Assembly: GCA_007120485.1 (NCBI GenBank)
Contig: SKNP01000287.1
Coordinates: 1 to 11,372, forward strand
Origin: Nitriliruptoraceae bacterium
Lineage (GTDB): Bacteria > Actinomycetota > Nitriliruptoria > Nitriliruptorales > Nitriliruptoraceae
DNA length: 11,372 bases
Reading direction: 5' to 3'
Part shown: in pieces, positions 1 through 7,462 of the stretch
How positions within the stretch are numbered: the stretch's first letter is position 1
Layout: every line of letters starts with the position of its first letter
The notes under the pieces: generated by a model
The model's input: only the letters and a program-made list of their open reading frames with translations
Told to the model about the DNA's origin: nothing
Databases searched by the model: none
Program-made: the position numbers and the translations under genes

Positions 1-2
1 CC

Positions 3-248
3 GGGATCCTCGACGAGCGAGAGACGCCGCAGGACGTCGAGGAGGCGATCGCCCTCGACCCGCACCTGACCGACGCTCAGCGGCAGGCGCTGACCGAGAT
101 GTACCGCTCGTTCCGGCGGCTATCGGAGCTCCAGCCGAGCCGCGTGAGCCGACGCCGCGCCCTGCTCGACGCGGTCACCACCGGTGGGGTCGACGACGCG
201 TCCGTGGAAGCGGCGTCACCGGACGAGGAATCCGAGCGCTCGGTCTGA
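3..248 (+). CDS. C-terminal part of a probable XRE-family helix-turn-helix regulator (5' truncated)
   Basis: The open frame enters from the left edge and ends at TGA 246-248, giving 81 residues. The first half contains the pattern AIALDPHLTDAQRQALTEMY followed by RSFRRL. That resembles the acidic helical segment following the DNA-binding domain in many actinobacterial XRE-type regulators, where a similar 'I-DP-L---QK-AL--IY-SFR' string recurs. The helix-turn-helix itself would lie upstream of the window and cannot be seen, so the family call rests on this tail alone. The last 30 or so residues are low-complexity and acidic (DDASVEAASPDEESERSV), as expected for a variable C-terminus. It has the same orientation as the acyltransferase gene downstream but is separated from it by 250 bases with a possible terminator, so it is probably a separate transcription unit. 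Its targets are unknown. Confidence 0.6.
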   Translation, partial: GILDERETPQDVEEAIALDPHLTDAQRQALTEMYRSFRRLSELQPSRVSRRRALLDAVTTGGVDDASVEAASPDEESERSV

Positions 249-265
249 CGTTGCTCGACCAGGAC

Positions 266-298
266 GGCTCGGGCCCGGGTCCGCCCTGCGGCCGAGCC
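266..298 (+). terminator. Possible hairpin terminator after the HTH-regulator gene
   Basis: GGCTCGG (266-272) and CCGAGCC (292-298) are perfect 7-bp inverted arms. They enclose a 19-base GC-rich loop and start 17 bases after the stop codon. No T-run follows, which is common for high-GC actinobacterial terminators but also means chance cannot be excluded. Confidence 0.35.
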
Positions 299-394
299 TG
301 ACCGGCACCTGCCCCGGGCGCCACCCGCACCCGACCCGCACGTCCGCCGCGCCGGACCAGCCCGTCGGCCCCGGGGGCGGGTGGTTGCGTCCAC

Positions 395-400
395 TACCAT
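395..400 (+). promoter_or_regulatory. Possible -10 element (TACCAT) for the GNAT-GT4 pair
   Basis: TACCAT fits the loose actinobacterial TANNNT consensus and would give an RNA leader of about 90 bases before the GTG at 499. No convincing -35 hexamer sits 16-18 bases upstream, so this is a weak call. Confidence 0.25.
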
Positions 401-484
401 CCGTCGAGGTACCGCGAGCTGCTGAAGGCTGCTGACCGCAAGCTGCTGTCCGTGCGGGTGTCCGTCCACCGCCCGCGACCGACC

Positions 485-492
485 AGGTGAGG
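485..492 (+). promoter_or_regulatory. Ribosome binding site that decides the GNAT start
   Basis: AGGTGAGG lies 6 bases before the GTG at 499. An in-frame GTG at 487 falls inside this element and has no comparable site of its own, so 499 is the better start. Confidence 0.6.
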
Positions 493-498
493 CACGAC

Positions 499-1524
499 GT
501 GATCGAGCTGCGCACGCACCAGGGGCCGCTACCCGCGGACCTGCGCTCCGAGTGGGAGCTGCTGCTCGACCAGGACCCGTACGCCACGGTGTTCCACGGA
601 CCACGGTTCCTCGGGGTGTGGGCCACGACGCTGGGCAGCGGCACCCCCGTGCGTGTGCACGCGGTGCACCGCGACGGTCGGCTCATCGGCGTCGTCCCCG
701 ATGCCAACGACCTCTCGGGGGCGGCGACGGGACCGGAGGAGATCCGGCGCTTCCAGGGGGGTACGGAGGTCACCGACTACCTCGGCCCCGTCAGCCGGCC
801 CGAGGACCGCTACGACGTCGCGGACGCCTACCTCGCCAACCTCGCGGAGGACGTCGACTGGGACGAGTTCGTCGCCGGCGGGCTCGCGGAGGACAGCGGC
901 TGGCCTGATGCGTTCCGTCGCGCGATCGAGCGTCACGACCTGATGGTCTTCGATGACGACCGTGAGGACGTCTGTCCCCGTGTGCCACTGCCCGGCAGCT
1001 ACGACGCCTACCTGGCGGCCCTGCCGGGTCGGACGCGTCAGGAACTCACACGCAAGGCCCGCAAGCTCGCCCGTGACGCCGGGGAACTGGACCTGGTCAC
1101 CGTGCCGCCGGACGAGGTGGTCGGACGGCTCGACGCCTTCCTTGACCAGGCGGCGGAGAGCTTCCCGGAGAAGGCCGGGTTCTTCCGGCGCGAGGAGCAC
1201 CACGCCTGGTTCAAGGCGCTGGCGACCGAGTTCGTCGACGACGGCACCTTCCAACTGCACGAGCTGCACGTCGGCGGGCTCCCGGCCGCCTCGACGATCT
1301 CGCTGGTCCGTGGCCGCGAGTGGGGGTTGTACAACTCCGCGTTCGACCCGACCCTCGGCTCGCTCGCGCCGGGGATGGTGATGGTCACGCTGCTGATCGA
1401 GCGTGCCGCCGACGAGGGCTACGCGGTGTTCGACCTGCTGCGGGGCGACGAGGAGTACAAGTACCGGTTCGGGGCGACGGACCGTCCGCTGCGGCGATTG
1501 ACGCTGGTTCGGGGCCAGCGGTGA
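499..1524 (+). CDS. GNAT-family acyltransferase, BioF2/CelD-like (Acetyltransf_6)
   Basis: This 341-residue protein has the hallmarks of the BioF2-like acetyltransferase group, a double-GNAT fold related to CelD and FemAB-type transferases. The segment around residues 168-190 (YDAYLAALPGRTRQELTRKA) matches the family's basic 'Y---L--K-R-EL-RK-R-L' helix. The C-terminal LLRGDEEYKYRFGA (R315 to about A326) matches the conserved 'FLRGDE-YKYRWG' motif, preceded by the usual 'YNSAFDP---SLAPGMVMVTLLIERA' region. There is no signal peptide or membrane segment, so a cytoplasmic location is expected. The acceptor is unknown: members acylate sugar nucleotides, lipids or amino groups in envelope biosynthesis. 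The stop TGA overlaps the GTG of the following glycosyltransferase in a GTGA arrangement, implying translational coupling and a shared pathway. It is not MshD-like. The family is secure; the substrate is not. Confidence 0.85.
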   Translation: MIELRTHQGPLPADLRSEWELLLDQDPYATVFHGPRFLGVWATTLGSGTPVRVHAVHRDGRLIGVVPDANDLSGAATGPEEIRRFQGGTEVTDYLGPVSRPEDRYDVADAYLANLAEDVDWDEFVAGGLAEDSGWPDAFRRAIERHDLMVFDDDREDVCPRVPLPGSYDAYLAALPGRTRQELTRKARKLARDAGELDLVTVPPDEVVGRLDAFLDQAAESFPEKAGFFRREEHHAWFKALATEFVDDGTFQLHELHVGGLPAASTISLVRGREWGLYNSAFDPTLGSLAPGMVMVTLLIERAADEGYAVFDLLRGDEEYKYRFGATDRPLRRLTLVRGQR

Positions 1525-2768
1525 GCGACGCGCTCGAACCCGGCGTGCGGCGGGTCGGACTGCTCAGCGTCCACACCTCGCCCCTCGACCAACCCGGCAC
1601 CGGTGACGGCGGCGGTCTCAACGTCTACGTCCGGGAGGTGGCGCGTCGGCTCGCGGCGCGTGGCGTCGAGGTCGACGTGTTCACCCGCCGCACCGACCCG
1701 ACCACCCCGGCGTCGGTCCCGTTCGCCGACGGGGCGGTCGTCCACCACCTCGATGCGGGTCCGGCCCGGCCGCTCGACAAGCAGGAGCTGGCCAACCACC
1801 TGTGCAGCTTCGTCCTGGCCCTGCAGCGACACCCGACCGCGGGCTCCCACGACGTGCTGCACGCCCACTACTGGCTGTCCGGCTGGGTCGGGCGACGACT
1901 CGCCCCCCGGTGGGATGTGCCCCTGGTCCAGACCTTCCACACCCTCGGGGTGCTCAAGAACGCCACCCTCGCCCCCGGTGACCTGCCGGAACCGCCGTTG
2001 CGGCTGATCGCGGAGGAGCGGGTCGCCCGCGACGCTGATCGGGTCCTGGTGCTCACCTGCGGGGAAGCCCGGCTGCTGCACCGCGCCTACGGCCTGTCCG
2101 GCGCGCAGCTGACCGTCGTCCCGGCCGGGGTGGATCTGGACCGGTTCCAGCCGGGGCCGCGGCCGCGCGCCGATCGCGCGCCCGAGCTGCTGTTCGTGGG
2201 GCGCCTGCAGCCGCTGAAGGGGCCGGACGTCGCGGTCCGGACGTTGGCGGCGGTACGCGAACGGCGTCCCGATGCCCGCCTACGGATCGTCGGTGGTGCG
2301 TCCGGTGCGGGGCTCGGCACCACCGGCCCCGACGAACTGCGCGCCCTCGCGGACCAGCTGGGGGTCGCCGACGGGATCACGCTCGTCGACGCGGTCGACC
2401 AGGCCGAGCTGGCCGCGCACTACCACGCGGCGGACGTGTTGCTCGCCCCGTCGCGCAGCGAGACCTTCGGGCTCGTCGCGCTCGAAGCGCAGGCCTGCGG
2501 CACGCCCGTGGTCGCCGCCGACGTTCCCGGGCTCGAGGCGGTCGTCGGCGCCGGCGGCACGTTGGTCCCCGGGCACGAGCCGACGGATCACGCCGCGGCC
2601 GTGCTGCGCTACCTCGACGACGACGCGGCCTGGCAGACCGCGTCGCGTGCCGGGATCGCCGACGCCCGGGCGGCCTCATGGGACCGGACCGTCGACCGTC
2701 TGGCCGCCTCGTACGCCGAGGTGGTCGCCGAGCACCGGGCCGACGAGGTCGCCGCGCTGGTGGGCTGA
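1521..2768 (+). CDS. mshA: GT4 glycosyltransferase, MshA-like (candidate D-inositol-3-phosphate glycosyltransferase)
   Basis: This 415-residue two-Rossmann GT-B enzyme closely follows MshA, which transfers GlcNAc from UDP-GlcNAc to 1D-inositol 3-phosphate as the first step of mycothiol synthesis. The N-terminal LLSVHTSPLDQPGTGDGGGL-N34-VYV matches the MshA nucleotide/acceptor loop. Residues at the inositol-phosphate site described for C. glutamicum MshA have apparent counterparts: K87 (LDKQEL), Y117 (HAHYWLSGWVG), T141 (TFHTLG) and R161 (EPPLRLIAEER). The donor side has VGRLQPLKGPD (R228, K233) and the EX7E motif E314/E322 in SETFGLVALEAQACGTPVV. The GTG at 1521 is chosen because the homology begins just after it and it overlaps the GNAT stop; its own ribosome binding site is weak, consistent with coupling. 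Length is slightly short for MshA (usually about 420-480). The YbjN and proC genes further right recall the mshA region of mycobacteria. A related GT4 with another acceptor remains possible. Confidence 0.7.
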   Translation: MSDALEPGVRRVGLLSVHTSPLDQPGTGDGGGLNVYVREVARRLAARGVEVDVFTRRTDPTTPASVPFADGAVVHHLDAGPARPLDKQELANHLCSFVLALQRHPTAGSHDVLHAHYWLSGWVGRRLAPRWDVPLVQTFHTLGVLKNATLAPGDLPEPPLRLIAEERVARDADRVLVLTCGEARLLHRAYGLSGAQLTVVPAGVDLDRFQPGPRPRADRAPELLFVGRLQPLKGPDVAVRTLAAVRERRPDARLRIVGGASGAGLGTTGPDELRALADQLGVADGITLVDAVDQAELAAHYHAADVLLAPSRSETFGLVALEAQACGTPVVAADVPGLEAVVGAGGTLVPGHEPTDHAAAVLRYLDDDAAWQTASRAGIADARAASWDRTVDRLAASYAEVVAEHRADEVAALVG

Positions 2769-2856
2769 ACCCGGGGCCGTGGGTCGGGTGCGGACGCACG
2801 TGCGCCGCGGCGGCCGACGGCGATCCCGCCGCCGCCCGCCGCGGACGACCCCGCGC
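2769..2856. terminator. Convergent intergenic region with a possible shared terminator
   Basis: The glycosyltransferase and P5C dehydrogenase genes converge on this 88-base GC-rich gap. It holds an inverted repeat, GCGGCGG (2807-2813) with CCGCCGC (2826-2832), enclosing a 12-base loop. It also holds a 10-bp palindrome CGCACGTGCG (2795-2804). Either could act as a bidirectional stop signal. No T-runs are present. Confidence 0.3.
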
Positions 2857-4482
<1,626 letters not shown>

Positions 4483-4589
4483 GGGTGGCCTCCTGTCTCG
4501 GGGGACCGAGGTCGGGTCTGTTGGGGCCGGGGGTCGGGGGACTGGGTTGGGGTCGGGGGACCGGGTCGGGTCGTGCACGGGTGTTGGCG
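4483..4589 (-). repeat. G-tract array between proline dehydrogenase and P5C dehydrogenase genes (C-rich in the transcript)
   Basis: On the + strand, ten runs of three or more G lie between 4500 and 4570. The last eight (4523-4570) are separated by only 2-3 bases, enough for two tandem G-quadruplexes. Three copies of TCGGGGGAC occur at 4498-4506, 4534-4542 and 4553-4561. The two later copies belong to a 19-bp-period repeat. The flanking genes read from the minus strand, so the G-tracts are in the template and the mRNA is C-rich and G-poor. Confidence 0.7.
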
Positions 4590-5558
4590 TCACCAAGCCT
4601 GGTCGGAGCTGGCCGTCTCGGGCTCCTCGGCACGGTCGGGGCGGGCCGCGGCGGTCAACGACCGCGCGAAGAAGATCAGGTTGGCGGGGCGCTCCGCCAA
4701 CCGTCGGGTGAAGTACGGGTACCACTGGGTGCCGAACGGCAGGTACACCCGCAGCCGGTAGCCGTCGGCGACGAGGGCGCGCTGCATGTCCGGACGGACG
4801 CCGTAGAGCATCTGGAACTCGTAGCTGCCACGGTCGCGTCCGAGTTCGGCAGCCTCCCGCTTGATGGCGGCGACCAGCTTGTGGTCGTGGGTCGCGAACC
4901 GTGGCTCGGTCGCCTCGCGCAGGAGGTACCGGGCGTCGCGGAGGTAGGCGCGGGCGACCTCGACCGATCGTTGGTGCGCGAGGTGTGCCGGCTCGGCGTA
5001 CGCGCCCTTGCACAGCCGGATGCTGGCCCCGAGGTGGGTCAGGCGGCGGACGTCCTCGGGCGTGCGGTGGAGGTAGGACTGGACCGCGCAGCCGACGTTG
5101 GTCGCACCGGCGGCGTGCGCCTCCTCGACCAGCCGGACCGTGGTCTCGGTGACCGTGTGGTCCTCCATGTCGAGGGTCACGTGGACCCCCGCGGTGGCGG
5201 CCCGCTTGGCGACGTCGTGGATCAGGGTGACGCAGGCGTCGCGGTCGATCAGCAGGCCGAACTGGCTGGGTTTGACCGACACGCCCGCGGGCAACTCGCG
5301 GTCACCGATGTGCTCGAGCAGACCGCGGTAGACCTCGGCGGCCTGCTCGGCTTGCTCCATCGAGTCGACGAACTCGCCGACGTGGTCGATCGTGAGGTCG
5401 ATCCCGCCCGCGGCCAGCGACGAGGCCGCCGCGATGCCGTCCTCGGTCGACTCTCCGGCCACGTAGCGGTCGACGACGCCCCGGACGAGGGAACTCGACC
5501 GGGCGAACGCGGCCAACGTCGGGTTGTCGGCCGCCTGCAGCAGCATCCACCGGAGCAT
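4590..5558 (-). CDS. Proline dehydrogenase (monofunctional, FAD-dependent)
   Basis: This 322-residue enzyme oxidises L-proline to 1-pyrroline-5-carboxylate, passing electrons through FAD to the quinone pool. It is a single-function TIM-barrel protein, not a PutA fusion, and its length fits the monofunctional bacterial group (about 300-325). Conserved segments are visible in order: SVKPSQFGL (K96), LDMED (130-133), AVQSYLHRT (158-166), IRLCKGAY (R181, K184), ATHD (222-225), FQMLYGVR (248-255), and YLPFGTQWYPYFTRRLAERPAN (272-293), whose RRLAERPAN is the family's proline-carboxylate-binding helix. The ATG at 5558 has AGGAGG seven bases upstream. The tail after 295 is polar and variable. It probably forms an operon with the P5C dehydrogenase gene 107 bases downstream. 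A terminator-like hairpin and 210 bases separate it from putP, so it may have its own promoter in that gap. It is often named putB, fadM-like or prodh in actinobacteria, so no symbol is given. Confidence 0.95.
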   Translation of the reverse strand: MLRWMLLQAADNPTLAAFARSSSLVRGVVDRYVAGESTEDGIAAASSLAAGGIDLTIDHVGEFVDSMEQAEQAAEVYRGLLEHIGDRELPAGVSVKPSQFGLLIDRDACVTLIHDVAKRAATAGVHVTLDMEDHTVTETTVRLVEEAHAAGATNVGCAVQSYLHRTPEDVRRLTHLGASIRLCKGAYAEPAHLAHQRSVEVARAYLRDARYLLREATEPRFATHDHKLVAAIKREAAELGRDRGSYEFQMLYGVRPDMQRALVADGYRLRVYLPFGTQWYPYFTRRLAERPANLIFFARSLTAAARPDRAEEPETASSDQAW

Positions 5559-5618
5559 CCGTGTGCCTCCTGTGCCTGACCGTCATCGAGGGTGGCCGGC
5601 CCCTGCTGGCCGGATGGG

Positions 5619-5664
5619 CGAGCCCGCCGGTGCGGGTCGACGTCGATCGCTCGAGCCCACCGGT
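5619..5664. repeat. Direct-repeat pair upstream of proline dehydrogenase (possible operator)
   Basis: CGAGCCCGCCGGT (5619-5631) and CGAGCCCACCGGT (5652-5664) match at 12 of 13 positions. They are 33 bp apart, about three helical turns, so both copies lie on the same DNA face. They sit 61-106 bases upstream of the ATG of proline dehydrogenase, where an activator or repressor of the prodh-pruA operon would bind. No clear -10 was found on the minus strand here. Confidence 0.35.
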
Positions 5665-5727
5665 CCGGGACGTGGTCGATGCTCGTCGCCTGGACGTCGG
5701 CTCGCTACCAGCACTCGGACAGGGGCT

Positions 5728-5759
5728 GGGGTGGGCGAGGTGTGCGCCTCGCCCACCCC
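5728..5759 (-). terminator. Hairpin terminator after putP
   Basis: GGGGTGGGCGAGG (5728-5740) and CCTCGCCCACCCC (5747-5759) form a perfect 13-bp stem around a 6-base loop. It begins 9 bases beyond the putP stop codon when read on the minus strand. There is no U-run, but the stem strength and position argue for a genuine terminator or 3'-end stabiliser. Confidence 0.75.
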
Positions 5760-5768
5760 CTTGCGGTG

Positions 5769-7262
5769 TCAGGCGGCTTCGTAGGTCGCGACGGCGGCCT
5801 CGGACCAGTCGCGCTGCGGTGGCGTCGTCATCCGACTGACCACGATCACGGCGATGGCGGAGACGATCACCCCCGGCACGATCTCGTAGAGGTTGCCGGG
5901 CGCGAACAGGTCCCACAGCACGACGGTGGCGGCGCCGCTGATCATGCCGGCCAGGGCACCCGCACCGGTCATCTTGTTCCAGTAGAGCGAGAGCACGATC
6001 GGTGGGCCGAACGCGGCGCCGAAGCCGGCCCAGGCGTAGGCCACCAGGTCGAGGACGGTGCCGCCGCCGAGCGCGAGGCTGTAGCCGATGGCGGCGACCG
6101 CGACGGTCGTCAGCCGACCGACCCACAGCAGGACCGTGTCGGTGGCGTCGGGCTTGACGAAGGCGCGGTAGCCATCCTCGGTCAGCGCCGAGGACGACAC
6201 CAGCAGCTGCGAGTCGGCGGTGCTCATCACCGCAGCGAGCACGGCCGTGAGCAGGATCCCACCGATCCACGGGTTGATGGTGTCGCCGATCAGGCTGAGG
6301 AACACCGTCTCCGGGTTGTCGAGCGGTTCGTCGAAGAAGGCGATGCCGGCGATCCCGACCAGCACCGCGCCGACCAGGCAGATCGCGACCCAGCTCACAC
6401 CGATCCGACGCGCCATCGGGACCATCGAGGCGTCACGGATGCCCATGAAGCGTGCCAGGATGTGTGGCTGGCCGAAGTAGCCGAGGCCCCAGGCGAGGCT
6501 CGAGATGATCGCCATGACCCCCAGGGAGCCGCCGACGGTCCAGGCGCCGTCCTCGAACCCGGCCTCACCGAACATCTGCAGCAGCGTGGGGGACTCCGCG
6601 CGGACGGTCTCGGACATCGCCCCGAAGCCACCGTCGGCCGCGACCGCGATGATCGGGACCAGGATCAGCGCGCCGACCATCAGCACGCCCTGGACGGCGT
6701 CGGTGTAGCTCACGGCCAGGAACCCGCCGAGGAGCGTGTAGAGGACGATGACGATGACGCTGGCGGTGATGGCGGTGGTCTGGTCGATACCGAACACCAT
6801 CTCGAACAGCAGCCCACCAGCGACCAGCCCGGAGGCGACGTAGAACGAGAAGAAGATCACCGTGACGATGGCCGAGACCGCGCGCAGCGTCCGGCTCTTG
6901 TCTTCGAACCGGTTCTCGAAGTACGCCGACAAGGTGACCGAGTTGCCCGCCCGTTCGGTGTAGGTGCGCAACCGGGAGGCCACGAACTTCCAGTTGGCCC
7001 AGGTCCCGATCAGCAGGCCGATGCCGATCCACGACGCGCCGATGCCGCTGACGTAGATCGCTCCTGGCAGCCCGAGCAGCAACCAACCGCTCATGTCGGA
7101 CGCCTGCGCGCTGAGCGCGGCCGGCAAGCTGCCGAGCGACCGACCGCCGAGCACGAAATCGTCCAGGTTGGAGGTGCGGAGGTACATCCACACCCCGATC
7201 CCCACCATCATCAACAGGTAGATGGTCATCGTGGTGATGACCGCTCCATCGACGTCGAACAT
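5769..7262 (-). CDS. putP: Sodium/proline symporter, SSS family
   Basis: This 497-residue integral membrane protein of the solute:sodium symporter family imports L-proline with Na+. Length is close to E. coli PutP (502). The hydrophobic segments fit the family's 13 transmembrane helices. SAQASDMSGWLLLGLPG carries A54, D56, M57, S58 and G59, one off from E. coli A53, D55, M56, S57 and G58 of the Na+ and substrate sites. MSTADSQLLVSSSALTEDGY carries S347/T348, corresponding to E. coli S340/T341 of the Na+ site. The first helix is followed by DDFVLGGRSLG, also typical. The ATG at 7262 is preceded by a purine-rich GAGAGGGAG about 8 bases upstream. It is divergent from the large regulator (200-base gap) and upstream of proline dehydrogenase on the same strand, which supports proline as substrate. 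Other SSS substrates, such as pantothenate or acetate, are much less likely given the PutP-type motifs and neighbours. Confidence 0.93.
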   Translation of the reverse strand: MFDVDGAVITTMTIYLLMMVGIGVWMYLRTSNLDDFVLGGRSLGSLPAALSAQASDMSGWLLLGLPGAIYVSGIGASWIGIGLLIGTWANWKFVASRLRTYTERAGNSVTLSAYFENRFEDKSRTLRAVSAIVTVIFFSFYVASGLVAGGLLFEMVFGIDQTTAITASVIVIVLYTLLGGFLAVSYTDAVQGVLMVGALILVPIIAVAADGGFGAMSETVRAESPTLLQMFGEAGFEDGAWTVGGSLGVMAIISSLAWGLGYFGQPHILARFMGIRDASMVPMARRIGVSWVAICLVGAVLVGIAGIAFFDEPLDNPETVFLSLIGDTINPWIGGILLTAVLAAVMSTADSQLLVSSSALTEDGYRAFVKPDATDTVLLWVGRLTTVAVAAIGYSLALGGGTVLDLVAYAWAGFGAAFGPPIVLSLYWNKMTGAGALAGMISGAATVVLWDLFAPGNLYEIVPGVIVSAIAVIVVSRMTTPPQRDWSEAAVATYEAA

Positions 7263-7290
7263 GCGCTCGCTCCCTCTCGCCAGTGGCGTC

Positions 7291-7315
7291 GCCGTGGGGT
7301 TCTCCCGCCCACGGC
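7291..7315 (-). promoter_or_regulatory. Inverted repeat in the putP upstream region
   Basis: GCCGTGGG (7291-7298) and CCCACGGC (7308-7315) are perfect 8-bp arms with a 9-base loop. They are centred about 40 bases upstream of the putP ATG. This could be a hairpin in the putP leader RNA or a dimeric repressor site. No motif identifies which protein would bind. Confidence 0.35.
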
Positions 7316-7317
7316 TC

Positions 7318-7335
7318 GTGCGCTGAGTGCGCTGA
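7318..7335. repeat. Tandem 9-bp repeat in the putP/regulator intergenic region
   Basis: GTGCGCTGA occurs twice, directly abutting (7318-7326 and 7327-7335), with both copies identical. It lies on the putP-proximal side of the divergent promoter region. Confidence 0.4.
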
Positions 7336-7367
7336 GGCGGCAGACTCTCCGATGGAGGTTGCGGGAA

Positions 7368-7386
7368 CCCTGCAGCTTCCCTGCAG
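7368..7386. promoter_or_regulatory. Direct repeat with 11-bp period, SARP-operator-like
   Basis: CCCTGCAG occurs at 7368-7375 and again at 7379-7386, an exact 8-bp match with an 11-bp period. Streptomyces antibiotic regulatory proteins and AfsR are known to bind direct repeats spaced at about 11 bp, and the divergent gene encodes a protein with that DNA-binding architecture. Each copy contains the palindrome CTGCAG, so an inverted-repeat reading is also possible. Confidence 0.4.
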
Positions 7387-7413
7387 GCCCGTGGCGCCCA
7401 CCGGGCTTGTCGA

Positions 7414-7442
7414 CGTCGGCCACGCCCGAGGCCGATGCCTCG
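7414..7442 (+). promoter_or_regulatory. Two overlapping, mutually exclusive hairpins before the regulator's ribosome binding site
   Basis: The first pairs CGTCGGCC (7414-7421) with GGCCGATG (7430-7437), 8 bp including one G-T pair. The second pairs CGAGGC (7427-7432) with GCCTCG (7437-7442). They share bases 7430-7432 and 7437, so they cannot form together. The ribosome binding region begins near 7447. Confidence 0.2.
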
Positions 7443-7462
7443 AGCCGGAGGGAGAGCAGCGC

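Larger units (their letters stand above)
249..498 (+). other. Intergenic leader region upstream of the GNAT gene
   Basis: No gene is supported in these 250 bases. The first part holds the hairpin at 266-298. The middle is C-rich (about 300-350). Three direct copies of GCTGCTG occur at 418-424, 428-434 and 442-448. The frame that ends at TGA 488-490 is open from 302 and reads protein-like near its end (YRELLKAADRKLLSVRVSV), but it has no ATG, GTG or TTG start, so it is not called as a gene. A -10-like TACCAT lies at 395-400. Confidence 0.5.

Noticed and set aside
1320..1520. Extension of the glycosyltransferase to an upstream start inside the GNAT gene
   Set aside because: The added residues are the out-of-frame reading of the GNAT C-terminus. 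MshA homology begins just after the GTG at 1521.
4483..5013. Minus-strand open frame continuing upstream from P5C dehydrogenase through the G-tract array
   Set aside because: It is out of frame over the proline dehydrogenase gene, proline/arginine-rich, and the ribosome binding site at 4489-4494 places the true start at 4482.
7283..7462. Extension of the regulator to an upstream ATG at 7283
   Set aside because: The extra 60 residues show no domain, would cover the repeats and hairpins of the divergent promoter region, and have no better ribosome binding site than the GTG at 7463.
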